A stretch of 64,000 nt of DNA. Origin: Alphaproteobacteria bacterium. Its GTDB lineage: Bacteria > Pseudomonadota > Alphaproteobacteria > CAJXXZ01 > 1604HC. The stretch spans positions 62,001 through 126,000 of the forward strand of contig CP060235.1 in the NCBI GenBank assembly GCA_023898705.1, read 5' to 3'. The notes beneath the pieces are model-generated. The model worked only from the letters and a program-made list of their open reading frames with translations, was not told the DNA's origin and made no database searches. The translations under genes and the position numbers were made by a program. Of this stretch, positions 22,615-31,332 are shown in pieces. Positions within the stretch are counted from its first letter, which is position 1. Each line of letters opens with the position of its first letter.

Positions 22615-23375
22615 GTAAGTATGTTTGGCCTATATTCCTCATCTATAAATATAGTGTGCTCAAATTGAGAAGCAAAGCTCCTGTCTGTCGTAACCATAGT
22701 CCAACCATCTTTCATCTGTATGGTATTGGATGAACCGCAGGATACAATTGGTTCTATAGTAAAGCACATTCCAGGTTCAATTAGAGAAGTTGATTTGCTT
22801 ATAGGGAAATGTAACACCAGCGGTTCTTCATGCATTTGCCTGCCTATTCCATGTCCACAAAATTCTTTAATAAGACAAAAACCCTTCTTGGAGTTAATAT
22901 ATCTGCTTACTGCGATTCCTATATCGTTAAATCTACTTCCTGGCTTAATAGCTTCAATCCCAACATACATAGCTTTTCTAGCTATATTAATTAGGTCAAG
23001 ATGCCTCTGAGCCACAGTACCAACTGGAAAAGTTCTACTTGTATCACCGTGCCATCCATTCAAATTTACAACTACATCTAAATTAATAATATCCCCATCT
23101 TGTAAAGGCACATCATCTGGCACACCATGACACGCAACACTGTTAACAGAAGTGCATAAAGAAGCCGGAAATCCTTGATATCCTTTACAAGCTGGTATGC
23201 CTCCATGGTCCAAAATAAATTTTTCACACAACTCATCTAATCGCTTAGTTGTAACCCCTACCCTAACCTGTGATTCTAAATAATCTAATGTTTTAGATGC
23301 AAGTTTACACGCAACGCTTATTGAAGCTACATCACCCGCATCATAAACATTTATCTTAAATGAATTCTTCTTCAT
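22611..23375 (-). CDS. map: Methionine aminopeptidase
   Basis: Type I enzyme, 254 residues, that removes the initiator methionine from nascent chains. The metal ligands are visible in order: two Asp in LDVVVNLNGWHGDTSRTF, His in FCGHGIGRQMHEEP, Glu in TIEPIVS and Glu in QFEHTIFI. The length and absence of an N-terminal zinc finger fit bacterial type Ia. Translationally coupled to radC downstream. Confidence 0.95.
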   Translation of the reverse strand: MKKNSFKINVYDAGDVASISVACKLASKTLDYLESQVRVGVTTKRLDELCEKFILDHGGIPACKGYQGFPASLCTSVNSVACHGVPDDVPLQDGDIINLDVVVNLNGWHGDTSRTFPVGTVAQRHLDLINIARKAMYVGIEAIKPGSRFNDIGIAVSRYINSKKGFCLIKEFCGHGIGRQMHEEPLVLHFPISKSTSLIEPGMCFTIEPIVSCGSSNTIQMKDGWTMVTTDRSFASQFEHTIFIDEEYRPNILT

Positions 23376-23426
23376 ACTATAAGCCGTATCTTATCATAGA
23401 TACATCATCTCCTTCAATACGCTAAA

Positions 23427-25703
23427 TTATTTATTATTTTGCTCTTGTTTTAACAACTCAACAACATCTGAATAGCCCTTTTCTGTCGCAAGCATTAGTG
23501 CCGTTTTCCCATCTTTATTTTTCAAATTAATATCCGCTCCTGCCTTAATTAACAACCTTGCCAGCTCTACGGATTCGTGATTCCCCGCTACTGTCATTAA
23601 TGCTGTATTACCGTTCGCACATTGTAAATTAACATCAGCCCCAGATTCAATTAGCTCGTTTACAACATTTAGATTTATACTATCTGTCTTCGCTCGCGAT
23701 AGACAAGACATCAATGCAGTCCCGCCGTCTACGCACTGTAAATTAACACTAGATCCTGCAGCCATCAAAGTTCTAACAATCTCTAAATGTCCTCTTAATG
23801 CAGCACCAGCTAGGGCTGCACGAGAAATCTCAACAGACCCATCAACAGCTCCATTTTGAATTAACAAATTTACCATCTCTAAAGACCCTATTTCTTCAGC
23901 ACTTATTAGAGCTGCATCGCCATATTCATTCACCTTGTTAATATCAGCTCCTGCTTCAAGTAGTACTTTTACAATTTCCACATGTTCATTCCTTGAAGCC
24001 TTCATGAGTGCTGTAGAATTCATCGATAAATCTTGGAAATTAACATCAGCTCCTGCTTTAATTAGTGCTTTTACAACTTCCATATATCCCCCTTCTGAAG
24101 CACATATCAATGCTGTTTCATGGTTAGGTGCCAAATTAACATTAGCTCCTGCAGCCATCAACTCGCTCACAATTCCTATGTATCCACGTTTTACAGCTTC
24201 TATTAGTACTGTTGTAGAACCATAATTACTATTCCCTGGTAAATTCACATCAGCTCCACCCTCAATTAGAGCTTTTACAACATCTACATGTCCTTTGTTT
24301 ATTGCCCTCATTAAGGCTATATCGTTAGAATAGTGACCACAACCAGAATTAACATTAACCCCGTTATCAATCAGAGCTTTTACGACATCTAAGCATCCAA
24401 TTTCTGCTGCAAGCCTTAATGCCATTCCTTCTTTATCTTGTAATTTGGCATCTCCACTTTGACTTAGTATTTTTGCAATTTCTATGTGCCCTTTTTCTAA
24501 TGCTAACATTAATGCTGTTTTGTTATATGAGTTACTAGTTAAATTAATATCAGCTCCACTTTTGATTAGCGTTTTTACAACATCTATATGCCCATTTTCT
24601 GCTGCAAAACCAAGTGCTGTGCTATAATTATACCTTGGAGTATAAGGGGCATTAAGCTTAGCTCCATTCTGAATTAAGGCATTGACAATCTCAATATATC
24701 CACTTTTCGACGCTAACATTAATGCCGTTTCTCCATTCCGAGACTCTACATCAACATCGGCTCCATGTTGGATCAATACTTTAACGATTTCCGTATGGCC
24801 CATCGCTGATGCAATACTTAATGCTGTGTAATCATGCAAATCACATAATTTAATCTCTGCCTCTTGCTCAATTAAATATTGTACGATATCTAAATGTCCT
24901 TTTCCTGATGCTGACATCAGTGCAGTTCTTTTTCTATAATCTTCTAAATTAACATTTGCTCCTTGCTCAATTAAACATTGTACAATATCTAAATGTCCTT
25001 TTCCTGATGCTGACATCAGTGCAGTTCTGTTTTCACAATCCTCTAAATTAACATCAGCTCCATGTTGGATTAGCGTTTTTACAATATCTAAATGGCCTTT
25101 TCCTGATGCTAACATCAATGCAGTTCTTTTTAGACGATCCTCTAAATTAACATTGGCTCCATGTTGGATCAAAATCTTTACAACATCCAACTTACCCATT
25201 AGTGATGCATACATTAGTGCCGTCCCATCTTCATTGCTCTTTAAATTAACATCAGCTCCATTTTGCATCAGCTCATTTATAACATCCACACGTCCTGATC
25301 CTGATGCATACATAAGCATTGTCAATCCATTAACACATCTTGCCTCTCTATCAGCGCCATGTCGTATCAAAATTTTTACAACATCCAGATGTCCCCAATT
25401 CGATGCTTCCATTAGTGCTGTAAATCCCTTATTATCCTGTAAATTAAGGTTTGCTCCGGCATCAATGAGTGTTTCCACAACATCTAAGTATCTTTTATCT
25501 GGCCTTTTTTCTGATGTCCACATAACAGCTGTCCTACCAGCTTTGTCTTGTAAATCAACATCAGCTCCATTTGCAATTAGCAGATTTATCATATCTAATC
25601 TTCCATCTTTTGTCGCGATACCCAATGGAGTCATTCCAACGTATGTACCTTGTAAGTTACTGATCAGTACCAAACCTAGTATCATTTTTTGTATATTAAA
25701 CAT
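23427..25703 (-). CDS. Large secreted ankyrin-repeat protein (leader family)
   Basis: About 758 residues. The leader MFNIQKMILGLVLISNLQG carries the family SNL-x-G motif, then about 20 ankyrin repeats run to the C-terminus with almost no spacer. Residues around 195-290 contain three nearly identical repeats (SGKGHLDIVQCLIEQGANV and kin) at 99-base spacing, a sign of recent repeat expansion. I start it at the ATG at 25703 because it matches the paralogues; an in-frame TTG six bases upstream is possible. There is no Shine-Dalgarno; TATCTT lies five bases before the ATG. Confidence 0.87.
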   Translation of the reverse strand: MFNIQKMILGLVLISNLQGTYVGMTPLGIATKDGRLDMINLLIANGADVDLQDKAGRTAVMWTSEKRPDKRYLDVVETLIDAGANLNLQDNKGFTALMEASNWGHLDVVKILIRHGADREARCVNGLTMLMYASGSGRVDVINELMQNGADVNLKSNEDGTALMYASLMGKLDVVKILIQHGANVNLEDRLKRTALMLASGKGHLDIVKTLIQHGADVNLEDCENRTALMSASGKGHLDIVQCLIEQGANVNLEDYRKRTALMSASGKGHLDIVQYLIEQEAEIKLCDLHDYTALSIASAMGHTEIVKVLIQHGADVDVESRNGETALMLASKSGYIEIVNALIQNGAKLNAPYTPRYNYSTALGFAAENGHIDVVKTLIKSGADINLTSNSYNKTALMLALEKGHIEIAKILSQSGDAKLQDKEGMALRLAAEIGCLDVVKALIDNGVNVNSGCGHYSNDIALMRAINKGHVDVVKALIEGGADVNLPGNSNYGSTTVLIEAVKRGYIGIVSELMAAGANVNLAPNHETALICASEGGYMEVVKALIKAGADVNFQDLSMNSTALMKASRNEHVEIVKVLLEAGADINKVNEYGDAALISAEEIGSLEMVNLLIQNGAVDGSVEISRAALAGAALRGHLEIVRTLMAAGSSVNLQCVDGGTALMSCLSRAKTDSINLNVVNELIESGADVNLQCANGNTALMTVAGNHESVELARLLIKAGADINLKNKDGKTALMLATEKGYSDVVELLKQEQNNK

Positions 25704-25738
25704 ATACAAAGATACTACAGTTTACAAAAAATTAAAAC

Positions 25739-25933
25739 CTAATTAGTTTTTTCAATACACCTACGTTTGCTTTTACTTTGTAAATCAGTATCATCACTGA
25801 CCTTGTTTAATAATTCAACAATTTCGCCATATCCATTTTCTGCTGCAATCATTATTGCTGTCTCTCCAAATTTATTCTGTGGCTTACGATCAGCTCCAGC
25901 AGCAATGAGAGCTTTTACTAAAACTATGAACAA
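25739..25933 (-). pseudogene. C-terminal ankyrin gene fragment
   Basis: Encodes about two ankyrin repeats (VLVKALIAAGADRKPQNKFG; TAIMIAAENGYGEIVELLNK) and a short basic tail, but no leader and no upstream repeats. It resembles the C-terminal repeats of the 13037 protein, including an R-K-x-Q-N-K-x-G stretch. It is a remnant of a larger gene that ended here. Confidence 0.65.
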
Positions 25934-25959
25934 TTAATGTGCAGTGGATTCATCACACA

Positions 25960-26526
25960 TCACCAAACGTAAACTCTTCTACAATAGCCTTTTACTAAAT
26001 TATAGGGGATTTTTTTGTCCTTAACGTGTTTTTTCCACTCTTTTCTTAATCTTTCACTTTGTTTCACTAAACATTGAACTCTAACTAAAGTCACACCTTC
26101 TTTTTCAAACTTAAGCGCTCTAGCTGCTCCTACAGACAGATCTATCACCCTTTTTTTGCCTTTTTTGACAAACGGTCCCCTATCAACTGCAAGAACGTAT
26201 ATGAACTCTCCCGTTTTGACTTTAGTAACTTTAAGAACTGCAGGCAATGGTATAGTAGGATGAGCTGCAACCATATCTAACTGATCATATTTTATTCCCA
26301 AAGCAGTTAATCTATCATGAAAATCCATACCATAATAAGATGCCAACCCATACTCATCTAAATGGTAATCTTCCTTACTCTGAACAGTAAAATGACCGTG
26401 ACTGTTCTTAATATTGTACGTTTGAGCTTTGGCCACCTGTTTTGCATCTATACGCTCTGAAAGAAAAAACAATTGATTTGTACACCCAGACAACAGAAAA
26501 GCCAATAAAAAAACAAACAATCTCAC
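25960..26526 (-). CDS. rlpA: RlpA-like septal lipoprotein
   Basis: A lipoprotein with a double-psi beta-barrel domain, expected in the outer membrane facing peptidoglycan; RlpA proteins are lytic transglycosylases or septal peptidoglycan binders. A signal peptide ends in the lipobox LLSGC. The barrel reads YGLASYYG, FHDRLTALG, AAHPTIPLP and VDRGPF in order. There is no C-terminal SPOR domain; 188 residues in all. I prefer the GTG at 26526 over the adjacent ATG at 26529 because the promoter -10 ends only four bases before the ATG, and because it gives MRL like the other lipoprotein here (43246-43512). Confidence 0.88.
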   Translation of the reverse strand: MRLFVFLLAFLLSGCTNQLFFLSERIDAKQVAKAQTYNIKNSHGHFTVQSKEDYHLDEYGLASYYGMDFHDRLTALGIKYDQLDMVAAHPTIPLPAVLKVTKVKTGEFIYVLAVDRGPFVKKGKKRVIDLSVGAARALKFEKEGVTLVRVQCLVKQSERLRKEWKKHVKDKKIPYNLVKGYCRRVYVW

Positions 26527-26533
26527 CATAAAA

Positions 26534-26562
26534 ATTATATTTTATTTGCTTAGTACGGTCAA
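26534..26562 (-). promoter_or_regulatory. Promoter of rlpA
   Basis: TTGACC (26557-26562), a 17-base spacer and a perfect TATAAT (26534-26539), the best promoter match in the window. The -10 ends seven bases before the GTG at 26526, so the mRNA would have essentially no leader. Confidence 0.7.
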
Positions 26563-26665
26563 TTATATTTTATAACTTATCATATTATATTGAAATTACT
26601 GTTAATTAATTGTATTAATACATATTTCAATGTTTATAAGAGCTATATTGTTGTATCTAATTTTC

Positions 26666-26680
26666 TGATATAGTTATTCG
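26666..26680 (+). promoter_or_regulatory. Extended -10 abutting the dcd start
   Basis: TGATATAGT at 26666-26674, hexamer TATAGT, then six bases to the dcd ATG. There is no Shine-Dalgarno. Predicts a leaderless mRNA. Confidence 0.5.
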
Positions 26681-27265
26681 ATGAGTTGTTGTGACAAAAA
26701 TTTTAGAGGGGTATTGTGCGATAGGGAAATACGTCAATTAGCCCTCGAATACGATATGATCTCTCCTTTTATAGATAAATCTCAGGAGTTAAATGTGATT
26801 TCATACGGGCTTTCTTCATACGGATATGATGCAAGAGCAGCTGGAGAATTTAAGGTTTTTACCAATGTGAACAACACTATTGTAGATCCAAAAAATTTTA
26901 CAAGTAAAAATTTTGTATCTCAAGAAGGTGATGTATGCATAATTCCTCCAAATAGTTTTATGTTGTGTAGAACTATAGAATATTTTAAGATACCAGAAGA
27001 TATGCTTGTAATCTGTTTGGGAAAGTCCACTTATGCTAGATGCGGTATTATAGTTAATGTGACTCCTTTAGAACCTGGCTGGGAAGGCTATGTGACGTTA
27101 GAGTTTTCGAACACCACTCCACTTCCGGCCACTGTTTATGCTAATGAAGGTGTATGTCAGTTTATTTTTATGAAGTCTACCAAATGCGAAACCAGCTATA
27201 AAGACAAGAATGGGAAATATATGCATCAAAAAGATGTAACGTTCCCTAAAGTTAAAACTTCTTGA
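26681..27265 (+). CDS. dcd: dCTP deaminase
   Basis: Converts dCTP to dUTP for dTTP synthesis; 194 residues, near the usual 188-195. Family signatures are LSSYGYDAR near the N-terminus, [11 protein letters not shown] (about residues 109-119) and the catalytic-glutamate strand [11 protein letters not shown], followed by [13 protein letters not shown]. It is a single gene that works with tmk at 29 kb in the same nucleotide pathway. The tail overlaps a possible micro-ORF on the other strand. Confidence 0.93.
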   Translation: MSCCDKNFRGVLCDREIRQLALEYDMISPFIDKSQELNVISYGLSSYGYDARAAGEFKVFTNVNNTIVDPKNFTSKNFVSQEGDVCIIPPNSFMLCRTIEYFKIPEDMLVICLGKSTYARCGIIVNVTPLEPGWEGYVTLEFSNTTPLPATVYANEGVCQFIFMKSTKCETSYKDKNGKYMHQKDVTFPKVKTS

Positions 27266-27371
27266 CTTTTTTCTTAACTATCACAGCTCTTACTATGTTA
27301 TTTTCGTCTTCAGAATTAGATACAAACGCTGTACAAAGTCCGGACAACAAAATCATTTTTATCATGCTCAC
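27252..27371 (-). CDS. Possible 39-residue secreted micro-protein
   Basis: A short frame opening GTG AGC ATG ATA, encoding [20 protein letters not shown] from its internal ATG, then a basic tail ending [16 protein letters not shown] lies six bases before the GTG. The hydrophobic start looks like a small signal peptide. It lies tail-to-tail with dcd, overlapping its last 14 bases. No family is recognised, and the length makes chance occurrence possible. Confidence 0.35.
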   Translation of the reverse strand: MSMIKMILLSGLCTAFVSNSEDENNIVRAVIVKKKVKKF

Positions 27372-27455
27372 TATCATCTCCTAAGTAGATGATAAGAGAA
27401 TTTGTTTAATTTATTATTGATTTTTACTTAGTGAATACAAAATAGCAATTAATGC

Positions 27456-27803
27456 TTACTTTGTTTTATACATATTTTGTACTTTTTCTTTAAAGCCTTT
27501 AGTAATGGAAAACTTTGGATACATTTTCTCTTCAACCTTTACCTTTTCTCCATTTTTAGGATTGGTTGATTCACCAGCTTCTTTTAATTTCCCAGATACT
27601 TTTAGAAATCCTCTGAAAGTGACAGATTTCTCTTCACTTGCAAGTTTTGCTAACATTTCTGCGAAAGAATTTATAAACTGTTTAGCAACATCTGCATTAA
27701 TGCTTAAACCCTTAGAATTGCTCTGACTAAAATGGTTAGACAAGTCTTTAAAGAAATCTTGCAATGTATTATCCTGTTTTGGCGCTAGAACTTTTTTATT
27801 CAT
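27456..27803 (-). CDS. HU/IHF-family DNA-binding protein
   Basis: A 115-residue basic protein. Its C-terminal half has the HU/IHF pattern: VTFRGFLKVSGKLKEAG, then STNPKNGEKVKVEE (the NPxTGE-like arm) and PKFSITKGFKEKV. The N-terminal helices are longer and more divergent than in HU (about 90 residues). It likely bends or compacts DNA. GGAGG lies seven bases upstream of the ATG. It may be a lineage-specific nucleoid protein and not canonical HupB. Confidence 0.8.
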   Translation of the reverse strand: MNKKVLAPKQDNTLQDFFKDLSNHFSQSNSKGLSINADVAKQFINSFAEMLAKLASEEKSVTFRGFLKVSGKLKEAGESTNPKNGEKVKVEEKMYPKFSITKGFKEKVQNMYKTK

Positions 27804-28129
27804 ATTAAACCTCCGATTTTACCAATCATATACGAAAGACTGGATCAAAAAAAGCCTAAATTACTCAAAATATCAAAATAATTACAAAATTTTTTAAAAT
27901 TATGACTGATTCTATCAAATAACCAACTATCAAACAGTAAATCACATCGTATTTAAGTATAAATCCTGTTCAGATTGATAAAAAGACATCGAAGCTCATA
28001 TCACATCCAGTTGTACGTCCTCTTTTTATAAACGTATCTAATTATATTTATGAAATTGTTAAAAGTCCTAAATAGTTCTCTAACATATAAATCTTACTTA
28101 TGCTATTCCACACTTTTAAATCGAACTAG
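27804..28129. other. Gap upstream of the HU-like gene
   Basis: About 325 AT-rich bases with the HU-like Shine-Dalgarno at its left edge and the ankyrin relic at its right. I see no RNA gene or convincing promoter. Confidence 0.4.
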
Positions 28130-28972
28130 CATCCGCTCCATTCTCAATTAATATTTTCACAGCATCTGAATGTTTGAGACCGCAATGTCACATCAGTTCT
28201 GTCAAACCATCTTCGCTCTGGTTGTTCACATAAGCGCCAGCTTCAATTAACTCTTTCTAATTGCTGCATTGTCCATTTGCGGATGCTGAGACTCATGGTG
28301 TTTGAAGCCAACTTTATTAACATCCGCCCATTAGCAATTAACTCTCCTTACAACTTCTATATGTCCATTTTTTGAGTGCTAAGGTTGGTGCGGTATCTGC
28401 AAACCTGTTATAATTAACATCAGCTCCAGCTTCAATTAACTCTCTTTGCAACTTCTATATGTTCCTTTGTGAGGCTATCATTAGTGGAGTATATCCCACA
28501 CACACCTCTGCATCTATATCCCATAATCATCAACAGCTAGCAAATTAATATTTTACTCCCTTTAATTAAATCTTTAGCAATGTCGACATGTCCATTCCAT
28601 AAAGCTAGTAATAATGCTGTAGCAGTCTCATAATCTCGAGCATTAAGGTCAACAACCCCACTATAAATTAAGCGCTTTTGCTATATTTACACTTCCGTTT
28701 TTGCAGCATACATTAGTGGGGTATTGCCTTTGTGGTAACAATCAAGCTCCATTAGCAATTAACGCAATTCCACAGCTTTACATGTCCTTTTCTGCAGCAA
28801 TATATAATGAGTCAAACCATATATAGTTGGAGCACCTTCTCGCAGAACGGGACCACTCATTGATTTCTTCATCCCTCGATGTCTCAATATAACCACCCAT
28901 TCCATCATAAAACCCACCATTTAAACTACCTACCAGTGCCAAAGCAAGCACAAACTTTCTAGAAATTATCAT
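28130..28972 (-). pseudogene. Decayed leader-family ankyrin gene
   Basis: The 5' end is clear: MIISRKFVLALALVGSLNGG, the family leader with its GSL-x-G motif, from the ATG at 28972. The frame then runs off into stops. The rest to about 28130 shows ankyrin-coding words on the minus strand (GCTCCATTCTCAATTA and GTCCATTT type repeats) broken by many indels. It was a gene of about seven repeats. Confidence 0.75.
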
Positions 28973-29050
28973 GCTAATAAGAGTAACATAGCACCAAACT
29001 ATAATAAAGTGGTTTAAAAAACCAAGTTAAGTGATACATGCAACATTAAT

Positions 29051-29635
29051 TTAATCCACTAATGCTGAAAATCGCTTGCCTAAATCATTTATAATCATAT
29101 TTTGAACAGTCTGATAACTTAAGTTTGTGTTATACTTCAGCCAGCTAGAGTGATCAAAGCGCTCGTTATATTTATTTGCAACCCTATCAATAAAATCTTG
29201 ATTTGCAAAATCAAACTTATCTTTTTTACGAGTCCTATGATTCCTGCCTTCTAATAATATTGTTAAATCTGGCTTCGGCAACGTAAACATATTCATGAAA
29301 GTTTGTACAATCTCTTCACTAATTTGGGCTCCACCACATTGATAAGCCCACGTAGATTCAACGAACCGATCCATTAAAATCCAATGATTAGCATTTATCG
29401 CAGGTTCTAATACTTTTCTATAGTGATAAGATCTAATAGCACAAATAATACTAAGCTCCTCTTTACCGTCTAAATCATAGTTGACCATAATGTTCTTCAT
29501 TAGCTTACCTATAGTCAAATTTCCGAATTCGCTAGTAGAAATATGTGGGATGCCTTTTTGTACTAAAAACTTGGATACCCCCCTAATATGTGAGCTTTTG
29601 CCTACTCCATCTATACCTTCAAAAACTATAAACAC
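29051..29635 (-). CDS. tmk: Thymidylate kinase
   Basis: Phosphorylates dTMP to dTDP. The P-loop is FEGIDGVGKSS, the DR motif is MDRFVEST, and the lid region contains R-x-x-R-K-K. I place the start at the GTG at 29635 (giving MFIVFEGIDG, the usual Tmk beginning) because AGGA lies about six bases upstream. An in-frame GTG at 29650 is the alternative. TATACT at 29665-29670 could be its -10. It is separated from holB-metG by an inserted ankyrin gene, whereas tmk-holB are commonly adjacent in alphaproteobacteria. Confidence 0.92.
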   Translation of the reverse strand: MFIVFEGIDGVGKSSHIRGVSKFLVQKGIPHISTSEFGNLTIGKLMKNIMVNYDLDGKEELSIICAIRSYHYRKVLEPAINANHWILMDRFVESTWAYQCGGAQISEEIVQTFMNMFTLPKPDLTILLEGRNHRTRKKDKFDFANQDFIDRVANKYNERFDHSSWLKYNTNLSYQTVQNMIINDLGKRFSALVD

Positions 29636-29830
29636 TCTCAATCCTAGCACATAAATTTCGGTTTAGTATACAATTACTCCTTAACAGCTTTAACAATTTG
29701 TTGATTATTCAATTAGATTATTACGCTCAGATAGTAATGATAAAATGATTTGATACCCTGTCTTGTTTATGTAAAATAATAATTAACCTATAGTATAATA
29801 TATATTGGAGTGATTAACATTTTTAAAGTG

Positions 29831-29845
29831 TGCTATTATACCAAC
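29831..29845 (+). promoter_or_regulatory. Extended -10 abutting an ankyrin gene start
   Basis: TGCTATTAT at 29831-29839 and then six bases to the ATG at 29846. No Shine-Dalgarno. Nearly the same as the rluC arrangement (TGCTATTGT, six bases). Confidence 0.5.
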
Positions 29846-30595
29846 ATGATTAATTTTAAGAAAATTATATTAGGTTTAGTACTAGCAAGTAATGTAACTG
29901 GTGGCAGTGAATTTGATGGTCTGTCTCCATTAATGATTGCGTCTAGGTGTGGGCATCTTGCTGCTGTGGTCACACTGGTTGAAAATGGAGCTGAAGTTGA
30001 CAAGAGAGCCTCTACTGGTCACACAGCACTTGTATATGCATCAGAAAGTGGATCGTTGGATATTGTGAAACGCCTAGTTGAAAATGGAGCTGATATTGAC
30101 GGACCTGTTAATCCACTTTATGCTGCTACAGAAAATGGACGTTTGGATGTCGTGAAATTCCTACTGGAGGAAGGTGGGCTAGCATCAGAATCTGTTCATG
30201 TGAAGATCCTGTCAATAGCACTAGTGTGTGGACATATGCATTTCATAAAACATCTACTCAATTTTGTTAATTTTGATTATAAAACTTGGCAGAAGATGCT
30301 TATGAGCACATCTCATATAGATGCTCTAAAATTCTTAATTGACGGTTTTGATTTTGAGTTGAGTAGTTATGACGCTGGTGAAATATTGACTCTGGCAATA
30401 TTAAATGGAGATCGTGATAGTGTGAAGTACATATGTGATAAAGGAGCAAAAATTGCTCAAGATATGCTCTTATTGTGTCTCTGTGTATTACGAGATGATG
30501 AGAAATTTATCTTAAAGTATGCAATAGAAAATGCTTCTAATAGAGATGAGGTTCCAGCCATGCTTGACGCACTAGGCATTAAACCACAAGAGTAA
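29846..30595 (+). CDS. Secreted ankyrin-repeat protein (leader family)
   Basis: About 249 residues from the ATG at 29846, MINFKKIILGLVLASNVTGG, chosen to match the paralogues and the adjacent -10; an upstream GTG at 29810 is in frame. Four clear ankyrin repeats follow (SPLMIASRCGHLAAVVTLVE; TALVYASESGSLDIVKRLVE). The C-terminal half continues as helix pairs without the TALM consensus, so it is diverging or a different helical repeat. It is inserted between tmk and holB. Confidence 0.83.
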   Translation: MINFKKIILGLVLASNVTGGSEFDGLSPLMIASRCGHLAAVVTLVENGAEVDKRASTGHTALVYASESGSLDIVKRLVENGADIDGPVNPLYAATENGRLDVVKFLLEEGGLASESVHVKILSIALVCGHMHFIKHLLNFVNFDYKTWQKMLMSTSHIDALKFLIDGFDFELSSYDAGEILTLAILNGDRDSVKYICDKGAKIAQDMLLLCLCVLRDDEKFILKYAIENASNRDEVPAMLDALGIKPQE

Positions 30596-30675
30596 TTCGA
30601 ACTAATTGTCCTATATTGTAAAGCGTGGTATTGTAATCTTAGACAATTCATTGTTTTACATGGTAGGGAGATTTC

Positions 30676-31332
30676 ATGATTATTCAAGATTTTTGTAAAT
30701 TTTTTCTTAGCAACTGCTCAAAGCTTACCTTGCCTGTATTGTTATATGGGAAAGAAATTAATAGTATCAATGAAGTGGTGGAACAGTGTGTTTATTCTCA
30801 CTTCCCTGACTTAGAAATCTCGACAAACGATTTTACAAGTGTAGAAGATATAGGCCACGTAATAAGCTTTCTAATGACTACTCCAATATATCATAAGTAC
30901 AAATTTATTATCTTAAAAAATGCACAAAAATGGTCTAGAAACATTTTTTCCTCTTTGTTGAAAAGTTTGGAAGATTACCCAGAATACAATAAAATCATTA
31001 TCACATCAAATTCTATGCTAGAGATGTCTATAGTATCCAGGTGTTATAAATGGTACATTTCTCCATCAAGTGATATGAATGTGCCAACTACAAATTTAGT
31101 CACAGACGTGAAAAACATGAGTATTAATCAGTTATTTGTGTACGTAAAACAAAATATGGTACGTGCAATGCAATCTAACAATTTTATTTTGCTTGATTAT
31201 ATTGGTAAATTGTGGGATAAGGTAAATGAAGTTTATACTTGGTATCGCAAAGGAGAAGAATCATCAGATACAGCTACACAAATTATACAAAGCTTGATTT
31301 TGGATTACTTAGAACAAGTAAGCAGTTTGTAA
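30676..31332 (+). CDS. holB: DNA polymerase III delta-prime subunit (truncated form)
   Basis: A clamp-loader subunit. The 218 residues are short of the usual 300-330. The N-terminal strand LPVLLYGKE replaces a true Walker A. The segment FIILKNAQKWSRNIFSSLLK (residues 76-95) with SLEDYPEYNKIIITSN is the typical delta-prime sensor region, and SRC (VSRCYKW) keeps the arginine-finger motif. The C-terminal collar domain is abbreviated. AGGGAG precedes the ATG. Upstream of metG, the usual alphaproteobacterial neighbour. Confidence 0.82.
   Translation: MIIQDFCKFFLSNCSKLTLPVLLYGKEINSINEVVEQCVYSHFPDLEISTNDFTSVEDIGHVISFLMTTPIYHKYKFIILKNAQKWSRNIFSSLLKSLEDYPEYNKIIITSNSMLEMSIVSRCYKWYISPSSDMNVPTTNLVTDVKNMSINQLFVYVKQNMVRAMQSNNFILLDYIGKLWDKVNEVYTWYRKGEESSDTATQIIQSLILDYLEQVSSL

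Noticed and set aside
23935..25746. Open frames antisense to ankyrin genes (also at 20.6, 33.4, 34.4, 45.0-45.9 and 48.5-50.3 kb)
   Set aside because: The ankyrin codon pattern leaves the opposite strand open by composition. The translations are repetitive S/A/P/I strings with no start signals.
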